Origin: JBFKUL01 sp041635755 | GTDB taxonomy: Bacteria > Pseudomonadota > Gammaproteobacteria > Burkholderiales > SG8-39 | DNA: 12,424 nt | Reading direction: 5' to 3' | Assembly (NCBI GenBank): GCA_041635755.1 | Contig: JBFKUL010000069.1 | Coordinates: 1-12,424, forward strand | In this document: piece by piece, positions 6,250 through 12,424 of the stretch | Layout: every line of letters starts with the position of its first letter | How positions within the stretch are numbered: the stretch's first letter is position 1 | Translations under genes and position numbers: made by a program | The notes under the pieces: model-generated | Told to the model about the DNA's origin: nothing | Database searches by the model: none | What the model saw: only the letters and a program-made list of their open reading frames with translations

Positions 6250-6840
6250 TCATTTCGGCGTTCCGGTAACTTCCACCTCAACGCGACGGTTCGGCTCAAG
6301 GCAAGCGATGAGCGCCTTGCGGTCCTTCGGATCCGGGCAGCTACTGACGGGCAAGGTCTTGCCAAAGCCGAAGGTTTCGATCTTGGAGGCGTCCATGCCC
6401 TTGGAGATCAAGTATTTCTTGACGGCGTCGGCGCGTTTCTCAGACAGCTTCTGGTTGTAACTCTCCGCGCCGAGCTGGTCGGCGTGCCCGCTCACCGTCG
6501 CGGACTTGACGGTTCCGATTCCGGGAAGCTTATCCACGATATCGCGATCAAGCCGGAACAGGTCGAGCTTGTCGAGAGTCGCTTTGTTGTGGTCCATAGT
6601 CACCACGGTTTTGAGCACCGGCACGGGCTTCGGGGCCGGCTTGGTCGCCGGCGTTACTACAGGTGCCGGGTGTGGCGTCGGAACGGCTGCCGGCGCAGGT
6701 GCGGGCGTTGGCGCAGGCGCGGCGGCTCGCGCCACCACCGGTGCGGGCTTTTCAGCCCCCACCATTGCGCATCCCACCAAGACAGACAGGGCAGCATATA
6801 CGCCGGTCAGACCGGCGAATCGCAGTAGCTTATGCAGCAT
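6250..6840 (-). CDS. OmpA-domain lipoprotein
   Basis: 196-residue lipoprotein with lipobox L21-V-G-C24, a Pro/Ala/Val linker (about 32-76) and a C-terminal OmpA domain (about 85-194). The domain keeps GHADQLGAESYNQKLSEKRA with D121 and R136, the expected peptidoglycan-binding pair, and ends NRRVEVEVTG. Its first strand lacks the FDFDKS-type motif and is replaced by a divergent TLDKLDLFRLD segment. A loop before the last strand carries C168 and C180, a probable disulfide that is absent from the OmpA family protein at 4118-4813. The two proteins share long identical blocks in the helix and last strand, so they are probably paralogues. The ATG at 6840 has GGGGAG (complement of 6848-6853) seven bases upstream; the frame is open further upstream without coding signs. 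It is the first gene of the minus-strand run and diverges from gyrA. Confidence 0.88.
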   Translation of the reverse strand: MLHKLLRFAGLTGVYAALSVLVGCAMVGAEKPAPVVARAAAPAPTPAPAPAAVPTPHPAPVVTPATKPAPKPVPVLKTVVTMDHNKATLDKLDLFRLDRDIVDKLPGIGTVKSATVSGHADQLGAESYNQKLSEKRADAVKKYLISKGMDASKIETFGFGKTLPVSSCPDPKDRKALIACLEPNRRVEVEVTGTPK

Positions 6841-7125
6841 GAATATTCTCCCCACGGGTCTGTTTTTCGCACTTGATTGACCGCCAGCGCTCCCACTTGG
6901 GCTTCGACCGCGCGTTTCGTCCATCATCCTCGACCAGGGTACTTCTTGGCGTCCTATTTCACTCGGAACAATTGGCATGACGGGACGTGTGCGCCCCGAC
7001 GACGCTGCCTTGGGCGTCGTAGGCTGATTCCGCCCGACTTTGTCGCGCAGTCCCCCTTCATTCGGTTGCCGGTTTCCGGGTTGATCGCCCCCGGTCGGCA
7101 CGCAAGGCGTTCGATTTAAGCACAG

Positions 7126-7181
7126 CTGTCGCCGTGGCGACAGGCAGAGCGAACACGACCGGACGACGATTCAGCGTCCGG
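7126..7181. other. Two adjacent inverted repeats upstream of gyrA
   Basis: The first is ctgtcgcc-gt-ggcgacag (7126-7143), a perfect 8-bp dyad with a two-base centre. The second is ccggacg (7159-7165) paired with cgtccgg (7175-7181) over a nine-base loop. They sit 60-120 bases upstream of the gyrA -10 candidate. They may be protein binding sites or RNA hairpins of an unseen leader; no known operator is recognised. Confidence 0.4.
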
Positions 7182-7243
7182 ATCACGTGGCGCCGGGTGT
7201 CCCGTCGCGAACGAGAATTGCGCCGCTTTGTGCATGTCTCGCG

Positions 7244-7252
7244 TGATAAAAT
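7244..7252 (+). promoter_or_regulatory. Candidate extended -10 promoter of gyrA
   Basis: TGATAAAAT combines the TGn extension with TAAAAT, five of six matches to the -10 box; the -35 region is poor, as is common for extended -10 promoters. The implied start near 7259 gives a leader of about 80 bases before the gyrA ATG. Confidence 0.5.
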
Positions 7253-7338
7253 TTCGCGTTTTTTGATGCCCACGATCTGCGGCGCCGATGGGGCGTGGCG
7301 GGACGAACCGGCACTTACCCCGCCCTACGCGAGTCGAC

Positions 7339-9984
7339 ATGGAATCCATTGCCAAGGAAACGCTTCCGGTCAGTCTAGAGGAGGAGATGCGGCGCTCCTA
7401 CCTCGACTACGCGATGAGCGTGATCGTTGGGCGTGCATTGCCGGATGTGCGCGACGGACTGAAGCCGGTGCATCGTCGCGTGCTGTACGCCATGCATGAG
7501 CTGTCCAACGACTGGAATCGGCCGTACAAGAAGTCGGCCCGCATCGTGGGCGATGTAATCGGCAAGTACCACCCGCACGGCGACACCGCGGTCTACGACA
7601 CGATCGTGCGCATGGCGCAGAATTTCTCGCTGCGCTACATGCTGGTGGATGGCCAGGGCAATTTCGGTTCTGTGGACGGCGACAACGCTGCCGCCATGCG
7701 TTACACGGAAATCCGGATGGCGAAGATCGGGCACGAGTTGCTGGCCGACATCGACAAGGAAACCGTGGATTTCGGGCCGAACTACGACGGTTCGGAGCAT
7801 GAGCCGCTGATCCTGCCGGCGCGCATTCCCAATCTGCTGATCAACGGCTCATCCGGAATCGCCGTGGGCATGGCGACCAATATTCCGCCGCACAATCTCT
7901 CCGAAGTGGTGGATGCGTGCCTGCACGTCCTGGGGAACCCGCAGTGCGACGTCGGCGAGCTGATCCGATTGGTGCCCGCGCCGGATTTTCCGACGGCGGG
8001 TCTGATCCATGGTGTCTCCGGCGTGCACGAAGGCTATCGCACCGGGCGCGGGCGCGTGGTTATGCGGGCGCGCACCCATTTCGAAGACCTGGAGAAAGGC
8101 AACCGGCAGGCGATCATCGTTGATGAGCTGCCCTACCAGGTGAACAAGAAAGCGCTGCTCGAGCGCATCGCAGAGCTGGTCACCGAGAAGAAAATCGACG
8201 GCATTTCGGACATCCGCGACGAGTCCGACAAATCCGGCATGCGGGTTGTGATCGAGCTCAAGCGCGCCGAGATCCCTGAGGTGGTGCTCAACAATCTGTA
8301 CAAGCAGACGCAGCTGCAGGACACCTTTGGCATGAACATGGTCGCGCTTGTCGATGGCCAGCCGAAGCTGATCAATCTCAAGGAACTGCTTGAGGCGTTC
8401 ATCGCCCACCGCCGGGAGGTGGTCACGCGACGCACGGTGTTCGAGCTGCGCAAGGCGCGTGAGCGCGGTCACATTCTCGAGGGACTTGCGGTAGCGCTCT
8501 CCAATGTGGATGAAGTGATCGAGCTGATCAAGAAGGCGCCGACGCCGGCGGATGCAAAGCGCGGTTTGATGGCGAAGGCGTGGCGATCGGATCTGGTGCG
8601 CGAGATGCTCAGCCGCGCCGGCGCGCAGGAGTTCCGTCCCGAAGGGCTTTCGGCCGAGTTCGGCCTGAAGGAAGTTGGCTACCGGCTGTCGGACGAGCAA
8701 GCGCAGGCGATCCTCGAGCTGCGCCTGCAGCGCCTCACGGGGCTCGAACAGGACAAGATCCGCGACGAGTACCGGGCGGTCATGGCGACGATCGCCGATC
8801 TGCTCGACATCCTCGACAAGCCGGCGCGCATCGTTGCGATCATCACCGAGGAGCTCAGCAAGATCCGCGAGGAGTTCGGTGACGCGCGCAGGAGCGAGAT
8901 CGTCACGGTGGCGGAGGACATCTCGATGGAGGACCTGATCGCCCCGCAGGACATGGTGGTCACGTTCTCGCACGGAGGCTACGTCAAGTCGCAACCGCTC
9001 GCAGATTATCGGGCACAGCGCCGCGGCGGGCGCGGGCGCATGGCGACTGCGATCAAGGAGGACGATTTCATCGAGCGCCTGTTCGTGGCGCACTCGCACG
9101 ACTACCTACTGTGCTTCAGCAACCGTGGCCGTCTCTATTGGCTCAAGGTCTACGAGGTGCCGCAGGGAAGTCGCACCAGCCGCGGCAAGCCCACGGTCAA
9201 CATGTTTCCGCTCGAGGAGGGGGAGAAGATCACCGCGGTGGTCCCGGTGAAGGAATTCGACGACCAGCACTACGTGTTCATGGCGACCGCGCACGGCACG
9301 GTGAAGAAGTCTCCGCTTTCGGATTTCTCGCGGCCACGGCCATCGGGAATCATCGCGGTCGGTTTGGGCGAGGGCGACTACCTGATCGGCGCGGCGCTTA
9401 CCGACGGCAGCTACGATGTCATGCTGTTTTCGTCCGAAGGCAAGGCGGTGCGCTTCCTCGAAGACGAGGTGCGGCCGATGGGCCGGCAGGCCACCGGAGT
9501 GCGCGGCATGAAGCTGAGCAGTTCAAGTCGTGTCGTGTGCATGCTGGTGGCGAAGAACGAGGAGCAGACGGTTCTTACGGCAACCGAGAACGGGTTTGGC
9601 AAGCGCACGGCGATCCGCGAATACACGCGCCATGGACGCGGAACGCAGGGCATGATCGCCATACAGACCACGGAACGAAATGGCAGCCTGGTCGGCGCGG
9701 TGCTGGTCGACGACACCGACGAAGTGATGCTGATTTCGACCGGCGGCGTACTGATCCGCACCTCCGTTTCGCAGATTCGCGAGCAGGGTCGCTCGACTCA
9801 GGGGGTGACCCTGATCTCCCTCGATGCGGGGGAAAAGCTTGCGGGTGTCGAGCGCATCGTCGAGCGCGACGAGGAGGATCCGGGCAAGGGCAACGGCAGC
9901 GGCTCGGACGGCGAGGACGCCGATGGACACGGTGACGGCGAAACGATGCCGGATGAGCCGCCCCCCGGCGGGACGTTGCACTGA
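7339..9984 (+). CDS. gyrA: DNA gyrase subunit A
   Basis: 881-residue subunit of the type II topoisomerase that introduces negative supercoils together with GyrB. The start ATG at 7339 (MESIAKETLPVSLEEEM) gives the usual N-terminus; an in-frame earlier start at 7288 would add 17 atypical residues. Residue numbering matches E. coli: catalytic tyrosine Y122 in RYTE, and the quinolone-resistance region GDVIGKYHPHGDTAVYDT with T83 and D87. The GyrA box in the C-terminal beta-pinwheel is QRRGGRG at 560-566. The protein ends in an acidic, Gly-rich tail. Thr at position 83 occurs as wild type in several proteobacteria; Ile or Leu there would signal quinolone resistance, so nothing here suggests it. 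The stop codon overlaps the serC start (TGATG), so serC is probably translationally coupled. Confidence 0.98.
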   Translation: MESIAKETLPVSLEEEMRRSYLDYAMSVIVGRALPDVRDGLKPVHRRVLYAMHELSNDWNRPYKKSARIVGDVIGKYHPHGDTAVYDTIVRMAQNFSLRYMLVDGQGNFGSVDGDNAAAMRYTEIRMAKIGHELLADIDKETVDFGPNYDGSEHEPLILPARIPNLLINGSSGIAVGMATNIPPHNLSEVVDACLHVLGNPQCDVGELIRLVPAPDFPTAGLIHGVSGVHEGYRTGRGRVVMRARTHFEDLEKGNRQAIIVDELPYQVNKKALLERIAELVTEKKIDGISDIRDESDKSGMRVVIELKRAEIPEVVLNNLYKQTQLQDTFGMNMVALVDGQPKLINLKELLEAFIAHRREVVTRRTVFELRKARERGHILEGLAVALSNVDEVIELIKKAPTPADAKRGLMAKAWRSDLVREMLSRAGAQEFRPEGLSAEFGLKEVGYRLSDEQAQAILELRLQRLTGLEQDKIRDEYRAVMATIADLLDILDKPARIVAIITEELSKIREEFGDARRSEIVTVAEDISMEDLIAPQDMVVTFSHGGYVKSQPLADYRAQRRGGRGRMATAIKEDDFIERLFVAHSHDYLLCFSNRGRLYWLKVYEVPQGSRTSRGKPTVNMFPLEEGEKITAVVPVKEFDDQHYVFMATAHGTVKKSPLSDFSRPRPSGIIAVGLGEGDYLIGAALTDGSYDVMLFSSEGKAVRFLEDEVRPMGRQATGVRGMKLSSSSRVVCMLVAKNEEQTVLTATENGFGKRTAIREYTRHGRGTQGMIAIQTTERNGSLVGAVLVDDTDEVMLISTGGVLIRTSVSQIREQGRSTQGVTLISLDAGEKLAGVERIVERDEEDPGKGNGSGSDGEDADGHGDGETMPDEPPPGGTLH

Positions 9985-11066
9985 TGGCGCGCATCTTCAA
10001 CTTCAGCGCCGGGCCCGCGATGTTGCCCGACGAGGTGCTTTCTCGCGCGGGCGACGAGATGCTTGACTGGCACGGCACCGGCATGTGTGTCATGGAGATG
10101 AGTCACCGCGGCCCGGAGTTCGGTTCGATTGCCGCCGACGCCGAGAAGGATCTGCGGGGGCTGCTCGCGGTACCTTCCCACTACAAGGTGCTGTTCCTGC
10201 AGGGAGGCGCAACGCAGCAGTTTGCGCAGATTCCGATGAACCTGCTCGACGGCCGCGGCAAGGCGGATTACGTGTTGACCGGCGAATGGTCCTCGAAGGC
10301 GGCCAAGGAGGCGAAGGCGTACGGCGATGTCGCCATCGCGGCGAGCGCGGAGGACCGCAACTTCACCTATGCGCCGGCACAGGGTCTGTGGAAGGTCCGC
10401 CCCGACGCGACCTACGTCCACTATTGCTCGAACGAGACGATCGGGGGGGTGGAGTTTCACTGGGTACCGAAGGTGCGCGACGTGCCGCTGGTCGTCGACG
10501 CTTCGTCGCACTTTCTTTCCCGAGCCATGGACATCGAAAAATTCGGTCTGGTTTACGCGGGAGCGCAGAAGAACGTTGGACCGGCCGGCCTCACGATCGT
10601 GATCGTGCGCGAGGACCTGATCGGGCGCGCGCGCAAGGGCACGCCCTCAGTGATGGACTATCGTCTGCAATCCGAGGCCGCCTCCATGCTTAATACGCCG
10701 CCGACCTACTCGATCTATATTGCGGGATTGGTATTCAAGTGGCTCAAGCGAGTGGGTGGATTGGCCGAGATGGAGCAGCGCAACATCGCCAAGGCGAAGC
10801 TGCTCTATGACGCGATCGACGCGAGCGGGCTGTTCCGCAATCCGGTGGAAAAGCGCGACCGTTCCCGCATGAACATTCCGTTCACGCTGGCGGACGCGCG
10901 GCTGGATGACGAGTTCCTCAAGGGGGCGTCTGCGCGCGGCATGGTGCAGCTCAAGGGCCACCGCTCGGTTGGTGGCATGCGAGCGTCGATCTACAACGCG
11001 ATGCCGATCGAGGGCGTGCAGGGTTTGGTCGAGTACATGAAAGAATTCGAGATGCGCCATGGCTAA
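9984..11066 (+). CDS. serC: Phosphoserine aminotransferase
   Basis: 360-residue class V PLP aminotransferase that converts 3-phosphohydroxypyruvate plus glutamate to O-phosphoserine, the second step of serine synthesis. It also serves pyridoxal phosphate synthesis in many proteobacteria. The N-terminus IFNFSAGPAMLP, the phosphate/PLP loop GGATQQF (74-80), the DASSHFLSR segment (172-180) and the Schiff-base lysine K196 in AGAQKNVGPAG are all characteristic. The length equals that of the E. coli enzyme within a couple of residues. The gene begins within the gyrA stop codon and ends 8 bases inside the next gene, which encodes the preceding step of the same pathway. Confidence 0.97.
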   Translation: MARIFNFSAGPAMLPDEVLSRAGDEMLDWHGTGMCVMEMSHRGPEFGSIAADAEKDLRGLLAVPSHYKVLFLQGGATQQFAQIPMNLLDGRGKADYVLTGEWSSKAAKEAKAYGDVAIAASAEDRNFTYAPAQGLWKVRPDATYVHYCSNETIGGVEFHWVPKVRDVPLVVDASSHFLSRAMDIEKFGLVYAGAQKNVGPAGLTIVIVREDLIGRARKGTPSVMDYRLQSEAASMLNTPPTYSIYIAGLVFKWLKRVGGLAEMEQRNIAKAKLLYDAIDASGLFRNPVEKRDRSRMNIPFTLADARLDDEFLKGASARGMVQLKGHRSVGGMRASIYNAMPIEGVQGLVEYMKEFEMRHG

Positions 11067-12267
11067 GACGCTCGAGCGAAAGATCGAGGTGCTGGTGCTC
11101 AACCAGATCTCGCCGGTGGGCCTGGCACGCTTTCCCGCCGAGCGCTACACGGTGGTAAAGGAGGCGAAGTCGCCCGATGTGGTGCTGGTGCGCTCGCAGG
11201 ATCTGCACGCCTTCGATTTCGGTCCGAACGTAAAAGCCGTGGCGCGCGCTGGCGCCGGAACCAACAACATCCCGGACGAGGTGCTCTCCGCCCGTGGGGT
11301 TCCGGTGTTCAACGCGCCGGGCGCGAATGCCAATGCCGTGAAGGAGTTGGTGCTCGCAGCGATGCTGATCGGGGCGCGCAATTTGGCTCCCGCGCTCGCC
11401 TTCACGCGGGCGCTGGATCCCGCGGCACCGAAGCTTCATCAGCTCGTCGAGGATAGCAAGAAGCAGTTCGCCGGCTTCGAGTTGCCGAACCACACTTTGG
11501 GCGTGATCGGACTGGGCAAGATTGGCAGCCTGGTGGCGGACACCGCGATTCGGCTCGGTATGCACGTGCTCGGGTTCGATCCCGAGATCACCGTCGACGC
11601 GGCCTGGAGCCTGCCTTCGCAGGTGCGGCGCGCCTCGTCGATCGAGGAAGTGCTCAAGGGGAGTCACTTTGTCAGCATTCATGTGCCGCTCGTCGAAGCT
11701 ACGCGGCATCTGATCAACGTCCGGAATATCGAGCAGGCCCGCCCCGGCGTGATTCTGCTCAATTTCTCGCGCGAGGCCATCGTCGAGGAGCAGGCCGTGC
11801 TCAAGGGCCTGCAGGCACATCGCCTGAGGTGCTACATCACCGATTTCCCGATTGCGGGCCTGCTCACGCAGCCGGGCGTGGTGGCGCTGCCGCATCTGGG
11901 CGCCTCGACCCATGAAGCCGAGGAGAACAGTGCGCTCATGGTGGTCGATCAGGTGCGCAACTATCTTGAGCACGGCAGCATGCGCAATGCCGTGAATTTC
12001 CCGGACGCGGCGATGACACGGGAGTCCCCCTACCGCCTCGCGATCGCCAACGCGAACGTGCCGGAGATGCTGGCTCGGATGTCGCACGCGCTGGGCAGCC
12101 GCCGAATCAATATCCACAACATGCTCAACAAATCCAAAGGCGACATGGCGTATACCCTGGTCGACGCGGACAGCCCGGTACCCGCCGAGGCGATCGACGA
12201 ACTGCGCCGAATCGACGGCGTGCTGTCGGTGCGTTATCTTGTGGACGAATCGCGCGCCGGCACATAG
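11059..12267 (+). CDS. serA: D-3-phosphoglycerate dehydrogenase, short form with ACT domain
   Basis: 402-residue member of the D-isomer-specific 2-hydroxyacid dehydrogenases, expected to oxidise 3-phosphoglycerate to 3-phosphohydroxypyruvate, the substrate of the overlapping serC product. The catalytic domain holds VARAGAGTNNIP (61-72), the NAD-binding G151-LG-KIG156, R238 in LLNFSREAI and H279 in LPHLGAST. A C-terminal ACT domain (about 326-397) suggests serine feedback control. The loop that normally carries the catalytic Glu (DVFxxEP) reads CYITDFPIAGLLTQPG, without that Glu. I recall a subfamily with the same YxTDFP pattern, so this is probably a variant type rather than a dead enzyme. 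The ATG overlaps serC by 8 bases. A related hydroxyacid dehydrogenase role cannot be excluded, but the operon context supports SerA. Confidence 0.9.
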   Translation: MAKTLERKIEVLVLNQISPVGLARFPAERYTVVKEAKSPDVVLVRSQDLHAFDFGPNVKAVARAGAGTNNIPDEVLSARGVPVFNAPGANANAVKELVLAAMLIGARNLAPALAFTRALDPAAPKLHQLVEDSKKQFAGFELPNHTLGVIGLGKIGSLVADTAIRLGMHVLGFDPEITVDAAWSLPSQVRRASSIEEVLKGSHFVSIHVPLVEATRHLINVRNIEQARPGVILLNFSREAIVEEQAVLKGLQAHRLRCYITDFPIAGLLTQPGVVALPHLGASTHEAEENSALMVVDQVRNYLEHGSMRNAVNFPDAAMTRESPYRLAIANANVPEMLARMSHALGSRRINIHNMLNKSKGDMAYTLVDADSPVPAEAIDELRRIDGVLSVRYLVDESRAGT

Positions 12268-12320
12268 GGTTGATCAGAGCCGGCGAGCCCCAGCGCGGAA
12301 CAACCAGCAGGCGCGGCGAA

Positions 12321-12424
12321 GTGAACAGATCCGTGGACGAGATCGAAAAGCTGCGTGCGCAAATCGACGCGCTCGACGACGAGTTGCTCGCGCTGATCAA
12401 TCGGCGTGCCGCGCTTGCGAGGCA
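12321..12424 (+). CDS. pheA: Chorismate mutase/prephenate dehydratase, 5' part (cut by window end)
   Basis: Only the first 34 codons are visible. The sequence VDEIEKLRAQIDALDDELLA, followed by LINRRAALAR, is the first helix of an AroQ-type chorismate mutase, with the conserved Arg residues near the start and at the RR pair. After gyrA and serC the expected product is the bifunctional PheA of phenylalanine synthesis, whose dehydratase and ACT domains would lie beyond the window. The start is uncertain: GTG at 12321 or GTG at 12333, and an in-frame TTG at 12270 right after serA is less likely. No strong ribosome site is seen. It lies 53 bases after serA with no terminator between, so it is probably in the same operon. 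Confidence 0.85.
   Translation, partial: MNRSVDEIEKLRAQIDALDDELLALINRRAALAR

Larger units (their letters stand above)
6841..7338. other. Divergent spacer between the OmpA-domain lipoprotein and gyrA
   Basis: This 498-base stretch has no supportable gene. It contains three clear inverted repeats: 6999-7005 with 7014-7020; 7126-7133 with 7136-7143; and 7159-7165 with 7175-7181. It also holds the extended -10 candidate of gyrA at 7244-7252. I see no convincing minus-strand promoter for the lipoprotein gene. Confidence 0.55.

Noticed and set aside
6192..6365. 58-codon upstream extension of the mtaD frame
   Set aside because: It overlaps the end of the OmpA-domain lipoprotein gene, is Arg-rich and lacks homology-like features; the amidohydrolase start motif begins at 6191 or 6185.
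7396..7605. Possible quinolone-resistance change in gyrA
   Set aside because: Thr83 and Asp87 are both normal wild-type residues for many proteobacteria; no resistance-type substitution is seen.
7849..9099. 416-residue open frame antisense to gyrA
   Set aside because: Its composition (His, Arg, Asp, Leu-rich) is the typical mirror of a GC-rich gene, and gyrA on the other strand is certain.
10951..12117. 388-residue open frame antisense to serC/serA
   Set aside because: It is a shadow of the strongly supported serA frame, with no recognisable domain.

Overview
The window reads as chromosomal core DNA of a GC-rich proteobacterium, most likely a betaproteobacterium. The reasons are the block gph-ubiG-OmpA family gene divergent from gyrA-serC-pheA, the betaproteobacterial style of the OmpA proteins (Pro/Ala linker, Cys-containing N-terminal segment) and high-GC codon use throughout. 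The order HAD phosphatase, ubiG, MTA/SAH deaminase, gyrA, serC, pheA is also the one I recall from Pseudomonas, so an exact genus cannot be given. I see no phage, IS element, CRISPR array, tRNA or rRNA.

Left part (1-2410): an Ala/Pro-rich lipoprotein with a TonB-C-like domain (minus, 165-689) ends at a good intrinsic terminator. A divergent 464-base spacer follows, then a small secreted-repeat lipoprotein of the COG4315/PF03640 type (plus, 1154-1570). A solitary Pal-like lipoprotein (minus, 1868-2410) lies outside any tol operon.

Middle part (2667-6840, all minus): transcription runs from an OmpA-like lipoprotein (6840-6250) to an MTA/SAH deaminase (mtaD, 6191-4881), a periplasmic OmpA family protein (4813-4118), ubiG (4035-3328) and a HAD phosphatase (gph or mupP, 3335-2667). 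The OmpA gene has its own near-consensus promoter inside the 3' end of mtaD and a strong terminator of its own, so it looks like an independent unit embedded in the ubiG/mtaD neighbourhood. mtaD and ubiG are linked metabolically: UbiG makes S-adenosylhomocysteine in ubiquinone synthesis and the deaminase can remove it.

Right part (7339-12424, plus): gyrA, serC, a short ACT-domain phosphoglycerate dehydrogenase (serA type) and the start of pheA (chorismate mutase) form a tightly overlapping operon. The first two junctions overlap by 1 and 8 bases. gyrA has an extended -10 promoter candidate in the 498-base divergent spacer.

Most of this is ordinary housekeeping DNA. The points worth a second look are three OmpA-fold peptidoglycan-binding proteins with three kinds of architecture within 5 kb, a phosphatase that may be MupP (cell-wall recycling) rather than phosphoglycolate phosphatase, a SerA-type enzyme lacking the canonical catalytic Glu motif, and a TonB-C-like domain on a lipoprotein. 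I did not find a convincing new system.
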